Source: Selaginella moellendorffii (taxonomy: Eukaryota; Streptophyta; Lycopodiopsida; Selaginellales; Selaginellaceae). From it: DNA of 64,000 nucleotides. Made by a program: the position numbers and the translations under genes. The notes under the pieces are model-generated. The model saw nothing but the letters and a program-made list of their open reading frames with translations, did not search any database and was not told where the DNA came from. The stretch's first letter is position 1. Each line of letters begins with the position of its first letter. The stretch is from NCBI RefSeq assembly GCF_000143415.4, contig NW_003314317.1:1123183-1187182 (forward strand). Reading direction: 5' to 3'. This document shows, in pieces, positions 10,693-22,359 of this stretch.

Positions 10693-13600
10693 ATGAGTCT
10701 CAGCGAGTACTATTCAATGAGATTGGGCAACTAGTCTCGTTGCATACGCAGAGATGAAAACGATGATCCGAGTGGGTACACGTTTGGTGCAAAGGGTTCG
10801 CATTCGTTCCTTGGGTATGGTTTTTGTTACCTTTTGTACTTAATAATGTGAGCTTGCTCTTGGGCTCATAAGATGGATTTGAGATGCTCTGTTAGCACGA
10901 GTTTACGCTTGGGCTCGTGAGTGAGGCACATTAGCAACTCGAGATTAAACTTTGAGTTGGCAGAATTAATGTTAGCCTATCGGTGGTTCCATGAGTTGTT
11001 CCATGTACTGTGGGTGAAAGCAAACTTTCCCTGGGTTTGCTATGAGTAGCAAATAGGCTAGGCCATATCTGTTTAGCATGGTACTAGTGGATCCTTCCTA
11101 GGCATGGTTACAAGTGGATCAACTAAGACTATAGGGATTAGTCTATTGGTTCAAGTAATCATTGCCATGCTCTCTCATAAACTTTTCTTGGTTTGGACTG
11201 AAGGCAGTGCGAAAGCAAGCTTGAGGTTTGGTCAAAGATGAGACCGAAACGAGAGTCATCGGGGACGAAGGATCAAACACGTAAATCATCTTCTCTTCTT
11301 GGAGAGATGATTTGCAACGAGGTGTGACTCATTGCTCGTATTCACATCATGCAATCAAGAGTCCCTACCTTGATGCATCTTGGAGATGATGGTCTTACAA
11401 ATGGTGAGTTGTGGGATGGATAGCGGTGAAGCGCTAAACCATTTTGTCTAGGCTTACTATTGGAAGACTTGAGTTACAATGCTCAATTCTTTTCCGGGGA
11501 ACCTTGCTATTGCTCCTTGAGTAGCTTGGTGTTGGATTAGTGTTGAGTTTGGTCAGATAGATAGAGTGGTATGAGCTTGGCCATGTTGTGAACAAAAGTT
11601 AGTAGTGTTGATACTCACATAAACTTTTGAAGTAATGACCTTGGCATTGCTCGTGGTGTTGCTCAATTGATGATCAAGTCATTGTGATTTCCATATCATA
11701 TCCATGTGATAATGAGCAATGTGTTTACGAAGTTGCTTGGTTAAATGATGATTAACCCCAAAAGTGGTTGATGGTGAAGCTAGTCTACTTGCATAAAGTA
11801 GCATTGTAGCAGCTTTGACTAGATTCTCGATGGTGGTCCATTATGCTAAAGCTTAAGTTGGTTCCTTGTTTCCTTGAGTTTGCCCACTAAGGTGTTGGAA
11901 AAGGGTTGTAGCATTCAGTGGCTATAGCTCATTAGTTGATCCGTTAACACTTGGAGTAGATTGTTGGATGGAGAAGATGTGTGGTTAGGGCATTGACATC
12001 ACTAGCACTTGTGTTAGTGGAAGTGGCATTGTTACTTCGAGTGATAAGGAATTTTCCTTAGAGCTTGATTTTCCATGTCATTTTTCTTGTTAGTGTTTTA
12101 ACTTCACATTGGATCTTGAAAGTGGTTGAAGAAGAGTGTTAGTGCAATATGAATATCCGAAGATATGGTCTCCATGATCAAGCTTTAGATGTTCATTTTG
12201 CATTCTGCGGACGTCGGTGTTGGATGTCGAAAGAATGGGCAAAAAGATGTTCAAGGCTTAAGCATACTATGGGTCATGAGAATTTGTGTTGAGGTGAACT
12301 TATGTGAAGTTGTTAGTAGGAGGAAGTTGGTTGAGTTTTGAAAGTTTGCATTTCTAGACTGAGAGTCATTCTTTCTCTAGAATGGAAAGATTTTCCATAA
12401 ATTTTCTTAGACTTTTCCAATGGCTGATCTGTTATCACTTTGTCTGAAAACCATTCCGTTTTCGTAAGCCAGTACAAACTAGTGAAGGGGTTGGAGTTAA
12501 CTTCGGTTGGCTTAGACCTTAGTATGTAGTTTGTATGATGCGGCCTGAAAGGGATGCTGACTTTTGGGGCTAAGGTAATTGAGTTGGATAGAGTCTGGAG
12601 TTAGTGTAGAAAAGTGGCCGTTACACTTTTCTAGAAAGGTGACCCTTGTGCCTTTCTTTTGTAGTGTTATGCTTGGTGGCAGGTTGCACTTTGCATTTCG
12701 TTAGACTCTATGAGAGTAGTGAGCTCTCACTGATCTTGATTTTGTCTTGGTGGCCCTGCGCCTTGGCTAAGGATGGTGATGTTCAACTTAGTTGTTTAAG
12801 TTTGAGATGTTGGTACCCATACTGTAGCTTTGTCTATAAGGAGGTTGTGTACCGATATGGATCCATCTCATGGTTTTCACTTTAGTTTCAGCTAAGTGTT
12901 GATCATGCATAGCTAGCCTCTTCAAGGCATGCTCAGAGCTATTGGTTAAATGCATTAGTGAGCTTATTGCGGTTGAGTTGGATTCGAGTGGTCATTTAGT
13001 TTGTGCCTGTCCATGAGCTAATATCTCGTATCTGGGGTATTATATTCATATTGGACAAGTATATGACTCGATAACATGAGTTTAGTGTTTGGGTCTCATG
13101 AAAGCAAGTTGAAAAAGTGATGGTTATTTGCTTGGCAACTAGTGATTGCTTGTAGACTTTGTCAAGGACTGTTGACACTTGCTTCACTCGATGAAGATTT
13201 ATCAGTGATGGGCTTGCTTTACCGAATGGGGTTGCAGAGGATCGTGTCGTTAGACTTACATGGGTTTTCCATGTTGGCATGTCGACTCTACCTCTGTTGA
13301 TATCATTTGGTTGCGTTTAGTTCATAATGTTGGATTTCATAGAGTCTTGGACGTGGTGATTCACTCCTTGAGGAAGTGTTATCTGTACCTGAGTATTGTT
13401 GAGAAATTGGTCTCGGATACTGAGTAAAGTATCTTCGACCTTGGTTAGCTTAGTTGCTAGAGAGTTTTGAGTGGTGATTCACTCGTGCCTTCTTCTAGCT
13501 TTGTTCTAGTGTTGATGGTATTGAAGTGATGCCTTATTGTTGACATTGTTGATGTTGAGATTTTAGTGAAATGAGATGTCTCTCTACAAGATTGATGTCG

Positions 13601-15580
13601 AGTTTCATTAGTCTTGATAAAGATAGTATTGATGATTTGGCTATAGCTCTGTATTATTAGCATTCGCGCATTTGCTAGATAGCAACTGTATTGACGTTCA
13701 AATGAACTGAGTGGCAAGTTGAGTTAGTTATGTTCTAGACGAGATTAGTAGGGGTGAGCTTTGAGCTTTTCCTTGAAAAGTGATTTAGTCATGGACTATA
13801 CTAACTCTACAAGTGGGAGAGTTTGATTGATATTGGAATATTTGAATCCTTATGGGATTTTAGTTGAAATATATCGATCATTGATGATTCTTTTTGTGCT
13901 TGTTATGAAGTGAGTTACGTCTTGCTATGGATGGATTCATGGAGGATCGTTTGGTGGTCACTTGTCCAGCATAGCTTCGTTATGCTTAGCTTTTGGATTG
14001 ATGCAGACATGCTCTTCATTAGCTTGGCATTATGAAGTTTAGCTTATGGATGTGTTGAGGAGGATATTATGGGTTGTACTATAATTTCTTCTTTAGCATT
14101 GAAGTTAGTTCATGCAAGACTTGTAATCATTGTTAGGAAAGACTTGGCTATAGACTTCTTCGAGCTTTTGGTTCTTTGAGTTTTCATGCTCATTGTTCCA
14201 TTTGTTAGGAGTTGTTGGGGGAAGGCATTTTGGCTCATTAGCTTTGATGTTGACATTAGTATTTGCATCTAGCAATCATTGGTGATGATTAATTATCATC
14301 TAAGATAGTTGATTATCCTTGTCAAGGGTTTTGCTTGGTTGTTGTTGATATAGAATGATTCGCTGCTCTTTGAGATAGTGGATTCTTTCTTAGACGATGA
14401 TTATGCATCTCTCTATTGATAGGATGATTGATGATCTTTTATGGTGGTTAGTTGTTCTCTTTGATGGCTTGTGGCTTTTCGCAATATCACATGTTCTTTG
14501 TGGTTTGCTCTGGATTGGTCTCTTGGGTTTGAAACATCAGTAGGATGTTGCTGACACTTGCTTAGGCAACTTGAGTTCTTTGGTATTGTTGGCTGGGATC
14601 TATTCAGATTGGCTTTTGTGATAGTTGGCAGGAATGAGTGTTTGTTGGTCTTACTGCATTCATTCTGTTCTGTTGATTATTGCTCAAGTTAGTTTTGATA
14701 GGTTGGGATGTTATTTCCTTCGGGGGATACATTCGCGAGCATTGTGCTTGTCAGTCAATAATATTTTGTGTTCTTTGAGTTATCTTTCGTAAGTTGTTTG
14801 GCATTCTATCTGCAATCTTTAATAGTTAAACTTTATCATTGAGTTTACTTGATGATATATTTGCTATTGAATTTTGTTTGATGGTGAATCCTATGTTTAC
14901 CAATTATGATGATCTTGGTGGTTCCTGCACTATAATACTAGTTTATCGGATGATAACTTGCTTGGAATACTTTTGTGTTCTAATCTAAGATATATTCACT
15001 GATAATTAAGTCTCTAAGATATCATTGTCTATGACTTTGATATTGTCCATCTATTGATCTTTGAGTTTGGGCCAGTAATAGGCAGACTGGCTTCGGCACT
15101 TCGTGTGCATGTTGAAATCTCTAGTCATGGGGTAGCTACTGTCGACTGGTCACATAACCCGCCTCTCTGTCGATGTTCCTTATTCCGTTAAAAGGGCGTG
15201 ACCGTGTAAACAACTCTAACTGCCTGTTTACAGTAGTCTATCTAAACCTAACCGACGGGTTTGGTTTCTTTGCTCAGGAGGGTTGGGGCCTTTGGCTTCT
15301 CTCTCTATGTTCCTGCGGGTAGGGCATATCACACTTTTGTAAGCTGGGTGACTCCCAGAGCAGCAAGGGTGGCTAACTCCGTTGGTCATTTCCTTGTCGG
15401 CGACGGCCGGAAGGTGTCTGAGCTGGTAGCGCATTCGCGTTAGACAAAGAGGTTGCCCCCTAACTCATTTAAGTTGGTGCATTTCTCACATAGTGTGAGT
15501 ACCGTGAACTTTTTCTGGAGTTGTTTCCTTGGCAGTATTCTAGACTCGAGTATGCATCGACGAGGATGTCGATCTTCCCA
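10693..15580. other. Family A internal region, non-coding
   Basis: No reading frame beyond about 95 codons on either strand. The sequence is present, decayed, in the second copy (24920-30950), so it is a defined conserved non-coding body rather than random debris. It presumably holds packaging and dimerisation signals. Confidence 0.75.
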
Positions 15581-15581
15581 A

Positions 15582-15592
15582 TGGGGGGAGAG
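15582..15592 (+). other. Polypurine tract of family A
   Basis: A GGGGGGAGAG tract sits directly before the 3' LTR. The older copy has AAAGGGGGAGAG at 30950-30961 in the same position. Confidence 0.85.
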
Positions 15593-16735
15593 TGTCGCAA
15601 ATGTGACTTCAGGTATCGAAAGTTACCTGTCGGCTAGTCCTTACGGACACTCTTACCTTACTGCCACGATGGCAGGAGGTCGGTATTGCTGGACCCGTTA
15701 TCAGTCTCCGCCTAAGCTAGTTGAGAAACTGGTCTTCGCGTGTGCACTTGACCAGATGGGCATAAGGACGGAATTCCTACGTGCTATTTGTCAAGCATAC
15801 TTGACCTGGTTAGAGAAACTCATTCGTTGACTTGCACTTGCTAGTGTTGGGAACCCCCGCGATATTGAGATTGGTCCCTCAATATCGCTAGATGATAGCT
15901 TACCCTGTCTGCCAAACACCCTCGCTATCATGCCCTTTGTGTTGGTCTCATTTCGGTCCCAAATGCTATTTATGGAAAGTGTCTAGATTCGCTCATTTGG
16001 CATATCTATGGAATGTAGAGATCGGCCTAAACACAATGGTGTTTGTCCCGTGTCCAAATTCGCAATCTAAGGACATTCCATATTTAGTAAGTTTCGAGCT
16101 TGTCCCAGAGACTAACTCCTGATACTAAGGGAGGCTTGGGGTGAAAGCCCAAAGCGTGTGTTCCTCAAGGGGGGGGGGCTGTGGGGGGTTTCAAATGTAT
16201 AGTAGGGATAGTGGGTAGGTCGGGCATGGCCGACCAACCTGAGGCATAGTCTAGCTCCCGCTTGCGTGCCTGTCCTTGTTCTGCGTCCGGCTTGGGTCTA
16301 AGCCCAAGTTCCATTCCATGCTAGTTGGTGGAGTACCCATATCCTCGTGTTAGGCCACCGGTATGCCGAAATAGCGCCAGACTCCGTTTGGCTCCATTTT
16401 GCGTGCTGGTCTTGGCATTGGGATGTTGGTTACTCTAGGACTGTTCCAAGTCGCTCCGGGCTCCTGTCCCTTCGCTCCTTGGGCTTTATGCTCGGGAGTT
16501 GCTCCGTGATTCGGTTCCATCACTCCTTGGCTTCATGCTTGGGAGTTTGGCACCGTTCCTTCGTTCAGTGGCCCAAGGCCCTGAACCTTGGGTTCCTATG
16601 GACATGTGGCATGGACACGTGGCATATGACACGTGGCATCTGTCACATGGCACTAAGAGGGTTTAGGTTCCGCTTCGTGGTGTTATCCTATGGTAAATCA
16701 CCATAGGATAAAGGGTAAAAACCACGTGCGCTACA
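15593..16735 (+). repeat. 3' LTR of the complete family A element
   Basis: 1143 bp, running TGTCGCAAATG to GTGCGCTACA, with the right-hand target-site duplication GGTAT immediately after it. Confidence 0.93.
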
Positions 16736-16740
16736 GGTAT

Positions 16741-17174
16741 AGCAAAAGCGTGGGCTTAAAGCTTGTCATGAGGTGAAGCTGGCAAGATTAGGGAAATAGT
16801 TCCCAAGTGTTCAAAGAAATAGCTTTGAATGAAAGTTGATATTTAAGGACTTTCACACTTATGTATAGAACTATATTATGTTGGTCAGATGACCTGCTAA
16901 GCAAGATTACCAAGTTAGAGGAACAAAAATCCTAGCTGAAGGTGATAATTTCAAGAGGATGCCTTATGAAGCCAAATATAGAAGAGTCTATATATGATAA
17001 CAAGCTAGTCAACTAAATTATCAAGTGAGAGGACTTGGAAGCTTAGAGGAATTAAGTTCCTAAGCTATGATTGGATATAAATTGGTGCACCAGTGTGAAG
17101 AGTTATGCCAGACATTTTAAGTGATACTGTCCATAGATGTATATTTGAAAGTTGGGTTTAGGTTTGAGTCTCAT
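16741..17174. other. Family B internal region, fourth segment
   Basis: Non-coding AT-rich sequence between the family A element and a T1 solo LTR. Confidence 0.45.
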
Positions 17175-17179
17175 TCTAC

Positions 17180-17373
17180 TGTAAGCTCCTGGATTTGGAC
17201 TTCCCGGGAGGTCACCCAGCCCAGTACTATTCAAACCCAAGGACACTTAACTCTAACTATCCCAAGACTCTTAACCGTTTGGAAAAGGGGGTGCACTCTT
17301 GTTCATGGGCCCTTTCCCTCTATATTTGAACCCTATGGATCGTCTCTCGAATCGTTCCCTTTGGTTGCTTACA
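17180..17373 (-). mobile_element. Solo LTR of TRIM family T1
   Basis: A 194-bp unit, TGTAAGCTCC to GTTGCTTACA, with a perfect target-site duplication TCTAC (17175-17179 and 17374-17378). It is the best-preserved solo copy and close to the family consensus. Confidence 0.92.
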
Positions 17374-17378
17374 TCTAC

Positions 17379-18833
17379 TAGGGCGTGGTGATGGTTTGGA
17401 ATATGAGGATACTCATGTTTTGGTAGTTATGGACTTTCAATAGGGAGGTTAGCTTAGGCACACTATCAAATAGGGGATGCTTTAGAGTTATGATGCACAA
17501 TTAAAATGCTTAATGTGAAAGCTCGGCATATTTAACTTGAACACTTTGGTGCAAGTGGCACCAAAGACGGGTGAATGACATGGGAAGACTTAATTTCAGT
17601 TGCTATGGACCTTTGGCCAGAAGGGCTAGCTTGGGCACACTTCCAAGTGTAGGGGATGCCTTTGGGGTCATGGTTAACAACTTAAGGGTTTGGCAAATTT
17701 AGTACTCATTAGTAGACATGTTAATGTGTCAATATGAGATCACTAAGTGATCTTATGGCTAAACAAAGACAATCTCTTTGTTAGGTTAAGAAATAAGCTT
17801 TCTAGTTCAAAGTGTTGATTTAAACTGTTGATAATGGTGTGACTTGGTTAAAGTGACCAAATGGGAAAGACATTTAGGTGAAATTAATTATAAAATATAA
17901 TGGTATTGTAAGTTTAAGAAAAATAATCTCTAAAGAAGAACCTAAAGAAGGGTCATAAGATTGGCTAAGGATAAAACTCATAACAAAAAATGCTAAAGAA
18001 ATTTACTAGGGATGAACAACTATTGAAGTTGGCAAAACAAAGCTTTTGCTTTGGAACCAAAAGGATACCTCAAAGATGGAGGTAGTGACCTTATGTTATT
18101 TGGTGTAAAATTAAATGATAGAAGCAAAAAACTAATGGCTGAGAATGAGCCTTGAAAACTATTGGAAGGAATCCAAATAATAAATTAAGCAAGGAACCAC
18201 TAAGTGGATGATAATGGATTGTAGAAAAGGAAATATATTTTCAATAACAGGATTCCCAACTACTCCAATTTAGCAAAAGTGAAAGCTTTAAAAAAGATAG
18301 AGTGGCAAATTAGCCAAATGATGGAGCCATGGATAGCTCTAGCACAAATTATAAATAAGTGAAATTTTGTGTTAAGGGTGGCACAAAATAAAAGAGAGGA
18401 TGATGATGCTCTCAAGTAAAAAACTTCATAGGATGAGGAAATGGAGTTTGCATAAATGGTGCAATACAAAATGTTAGACACACCTAGGAAATTGATTTGA
18501 GATGTTAATATTAAAGTTCTAGAGTGCAATGGTTATGTTGGTAAAAGTTAAAACTACTCAGAAATGAATAATAAGATTGAGATAAAGAAAGTGACTTTAA
18601 CAAGTTTAGTGAGAGCTAAACAAAAAAAAAGAAAAAAAACCAATACAAGTGATTTTATGAGTCTCTAAGATGGAGAGATTATACTCTTTAAAGAACAAGC
18701 AAGGTATGGTGAGCCTTTGGTGGCAAACCCTTGATAAATATTGGTTTAGTGCTAAGGATGAAAATAGTAATCCATAATGAGGTTACTTTATAAAATGGTT
18801 TATTGTTTGATAAGGACATTGAACTTTAACTAT
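17379..18833. other. Family B internal region, last segment
   Basis: About 1.45 kb of AT-rich non-coding sequence ending in a purine-rich GGGTGGTGGAG tract (18835-18845) that abuts the second LTR and probably serves as its polypurine tract. Confidence 0.55.
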
Positions 18834-18845
18834 GGGTGGTGGAGT

Positions 18846-20289
18846 TGTGAGACATAAATCCCTAAGCCCCAAAGTAGAGTTGAAAGCAGTGGTCAAAATA
18901 GAAGTCTAACAAATGTAACACATTGGGACTAAAAGTTCCAACTCAGAAAGATAAGAGCGAGAGTGAAACTTTGAATAAAGTTGCAATTGATGAATGAGTC
19001 TTTAGAAAGGGATATAAAAAGGATAGACACATGACAAGTGTCGTGAGACATAGAAGTCTCAGGACCAAGTTTGAAGAGTTCAAGAAGGAGTTTGAGATGG
19101 AGTTTGAAATGGAATTCGAGATGGAATCTAAGAAGGCATTTGAGAAGGAGTTCGAGATGGAATCTAAGATAGAGCCCGAGGTCAAGTCTGAGATGGGGAT
19201 TAAGACTAGGACCAAGACCGAGACCAAAACTAAGACCGAGATTGAGATTGTGATCAAGACTAAGTCCAAGTCTGAGATTGAGTTCAAGCCCAAGTCCGAA
19301 GGTGAAAGCCTAAAGCAATTGTCTCCTAAACCCTAGGGGGTTTAGTGAGCTTTGAAAGGATAGTAAAAGGAGGACTCCAGTGGAACTAGTTTGGTTGAGA
19401 AAGGCCAGTGTGACCAATGAAGGCTATACCCATGTGGTGGGTGATTGATGATATAACCACTAAGGAGTCCAAGGCTAGAATGAACATAAATGGACAAGTG
19501 AGGTAACTTAGTGAAGTGTTCAAGAGCAAGTTTTAGGTCCTCTAGGAAATTAAATAGTCAATGCTCCTAATCCAAGTGTGGGTGGTATTACCTAATTGGA
19601 TACTTAATATGGCTCATTGAAACCTTGCTCTAGCCATGTGGCTAAGGAACCCAAAGGCAAAAGGTGGGGAGAGTACCCACAAGGCTCACATTAGGCCACA
19701 GTGTTTTGAAATGTTGTCATAAAATCCTAGATTGTGGAAAAATAGAAGAGTAATCCTCTTATGTAGTGACCAAAGATAGAATCACATGGAAGGAAGTCCC
19801 AGATGTCAATAGGATTTAGTGGTCAAGCCTTTGGGCCCTAACTTAGTGGCAGTGTTGGCAAACACGGTTGTGGATGAAAAGGGACTTAGTGGGGACCAAA
19901 AAAGGAATATTGAAGAAAAGTGTTCCCTATTTCTCCAGGCATCCTAAGGATGCTAAAGTATAGTCATGGGATGATCACTCATGGACAATCTTTGGGAGAT
20001 AAGATTATGGTATGGGTGGTTTTAGATTACCCATAAAACAAAGGTGAATGGATATACCCTTAGTGTAATAAGCTGATATGTCAGTGGTATCTTTGGGTGT
20101 CTGTCGTAGGACTAGACATATGGATCACTTGGACCAAGTACAAACATTGAAAGGCATAGATGCCATTCACGAAGTTAGCATGTCCCCAAGTCAAAAATAA
20201 AATTTATGGAGGTTGTGAGTAAGACTTCTTCAAGTGGTCAAAAGTGTAGTTAAATGACTAAAGTAGAATGGAAAATTTAGTCATTTATA
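18846..20289 (+). repeat. 3' LTR of family B
   Basis: Starts TGTGAGACATAAATCCC and ends in a decayed CGCTTACA (CATTTATA). It matches 4744-6165 throughout, with minisatellite at about 19066-19303 and the LTR module directly after it (19300-19370). Confidence 0.82.
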
Positions 20290-20294
20290 TATAA

Positions 20295-20805
20295 TAAGAA
20301 GCAATAAGAAGATATAAGTGATAAAAAGCAATGATAAAAGTAGAGGGATGAAATGAAACAAAAGTGAAAGGAATGGGAGTATAAGATAAGGGGGAAAAAC
20401 CTTAAATTAACTATTGGTATGATTGTATTATAATTAATCCATTCAAAATCTTGATTCGGTACTACTTGTAATGATTAAAGCTGAATCTCAAGATCCCCCA
20501 TATACATAGTTAGGTTTACTTTATCCTATGCACATGCATGCGTATGACTATTGTTATAGAGAATGAAGATTGGCTCTACTACATGATACTATTGTAAACA
20601 ACATGTGATAACAGACTAAAGAATAAAAAATAAACTCAAACCTTTATCAACCAATATAAATAATAACAAAAGACCTTTTATTACAAAATCAAGCATTGAA
20701 AGTGGACACTAGATAACCTTATGTGAAGTGAACTCCTTGATAGTACTCTTAAAAGAAAGATGATGGAGGGATCACTAACTTTTTTGTAGAAGAACCCTTC
20801 ACTAC
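20295..20805. other. AT-rich non-coding stretch
   Basis: No gene or repeat recognised. Confidence 0.4.
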
Positions 20806-20810
20806 TCAAA

Positions 20811-20962
20811 TGTAGTGTGTGTGATCATGAGATGAAATTTGGATATACTGTTATTATGGACCTTGGGGGATAAATGGGGATAAATAACCACTAAGGGCTC
20901 TCTCATCAAGCAATTGGTCCTTTTCCAATTAGCTTAAGGGGAGAAAGATAAGGTGTGCTACA
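20811..20962 (+). mobile_element. Solo LTR of TRIM family T2
   Basis: Matches the LTRs at 25406 and 25918 (TGTGATCATG..., AAGGTGTGCTACA end). Flanks TCAAA and TTAAA form a target-site duplication with one C/T difference. Confidence 0.82.
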
Positions 20963-20967
20963 TTAAA

Positions 20968-21825
20968 CAGTTCCTCAATTCTTAGCAAAATCTTTATATC
21001 AAAACTTTCCACTATAGCAACATCAATAAAATATTGTTGACACTAAAACATCCATTTAAGAAATTGAGGACACTAGGAGCAAAAGCAAGAAGAGTTACAC
21101 TATATGCCATGAATGCCACTATCAATTGAGTTTAATTATTCAATTATAGTTGTATAACATTAAGCAACTACATCAATTATTGCTCTAGCGTCAAAGGAGA
21201 ATAAAGCTATTAGAAATGAGAAGTATGCTACTTCACCATGAAGATGAACTAAAAGAAGAAGAAAAGCTAAAGAAAAGAAATGGAAAAACTATAAAAAAAG
21301 AGAGAGAGTTTTAGATACTATAAAAGCTAAATTTAAATCAAAAGCACAAACCTAAACATATTTCAAAGAAAATCAAAGTTGCCCTTAGCTTCCACCAATA
21401 ATGTAAGTGTATGCAATATTTTATTATTTTGAAAACCCTAGTTTATATATAAGAGTAAGTGCTCCGGATTTAAACTAATCTTGTTGCTATTAAAATTCCA
21501 TTGTGCTAATAATACTATACAGAATTATAGCTATACATTTGGACCTCACAAGATGAAGTTGATTTATTTCTGAAAATAAAAATTTATATATAAGCTTTTG
21601 TAAAGTTTGTTAATACATGTATTATCCTGCCTATGTAATACATTAATAATAGTAGTATAGCATATGAACTTTCCATTTGGGATTGAATTTAGTCTATCCA
21701 TTTTTATAGATAACAAAGGTCTAAATCCCAATTAAGATATCTATTCTCATATTCTAAGCACTCATATTAGTGGAGTTAAGGGGAATTACAATTTAACTCT
21801 GGAGAGCAAAGCTTTTTAGCAATGA
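20968..21825. other. AT-rich non-coding stretch
   Basis: No gene recognised. Appears to be host sequence between two insertions. Confidence 0.4.
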
Positions 21826-22359
21826 TTTACTATCACAAATATGATTGTGGGCATTGAAAGTTATCTATCAGTTAGTCCTTTTAGATATTCTTTCCTTACT
21901 ACCACAATGGCAAGAGATTGGTATTGTTAGACCCTTTATCAGTCCCTTTTATTCAAGTGTTAGTAAATTTGACTTAGCATCTATACTTGGCCAAACGAGC
22001 ATAAGGAAGGAATTCCTAAGTGCCTATTTAGCCAAATATACTTGGCTCAGTTTGTTAGTTCTTTTTTGCTCTATCTTGTATTAGCTTGATAAGAACCCCT
22101 ATAATATTAAGATTGGCCCCTCAATATTTGCTAAATGATAACTTATTATGTTTGCCAAACACCTTCATTATCATGCCCTTTGTGTTAGTCTTGTTTGGTT
22201 TTAATTGCTATTTATGTAAAGTGTTTAGATTTGTTAATTTGGCATATCTACAGAATGTAAAGATTGTCCTAAACATAATAGTATTGGTCCCATGTCCAAA
22301 TTTGCAATTTAGCACCATTCTATATTTAATAAATTTCAAACTTGTCCCAAAAACTAACT

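Larger units (their letters stand above)
9534..16735 (+). mobile_element. Complete family A LTR retroelement, non-autonomous (LARD-like)
   Basis: LTRs at 9534-10678 and 15593-16735 differ at roughly 20 positions by eye, nearly all transitions, so the insertion is fairly young. The target-site duplication GGTAT is perfect (9529-9533 and 16736-16740). A primer-binding site (TGGTATCAGAGG, 10681) follows the first LTR and a polypurine tract (GGGGGGAGAG, ending 15592) precedes the second. The 4.9-kb internal region has no reading frame longer than about 95 codons and no retroviral motif. Size and structure fit a large retrotransposon derivative mobilised in trans by an unknown autonomous partner. 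It sits inside the family B element. Confidence 0.93.
4744..20289 (+). mobile_element. Family B LTR retroelement, full-length, non-autonomous, with nested insertions
   Basis: Two directly repeated LTRs (4744-6165 and 18846-20289) bound a region that is only about 4.0 kb once nested elements are removed. The flanking 5-mers TACAA (4739-4743) and TATAA (20290-20294) form a target-site duplication with one C/T difference. A TTGGTATC primer-binding-like site follows the first LTR and a purine-rich tract precedes the second. Nested inside are a family A solo LTR (7432-8564), two T1 solo LTRs (8793-8951, 17180-17373) and a complete family A element (9534-16735). The remaining internal sequence has only short chance frames, so I call it a large retrotransposon derivative that relied on proteins from another element. 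The pairing of these two LTRs is an inference from orientation, flanks and PBS/PPT position. Confidence 0.7.

Noticed and set aside
15405-15460. tRNA-like D-arm sequence (GAGCTGGTAGCGC) in the family A internal region
   Set aside because: No matching T arm or acceptor stem follows, and it is part of the repeated element body.
20295-21825. Search for gag-pol relics of an autonomous partner between the two large elements
   Set aside because: No stretch resembling protease, reverse transcriptase or integrase motifs was seen in any frame.
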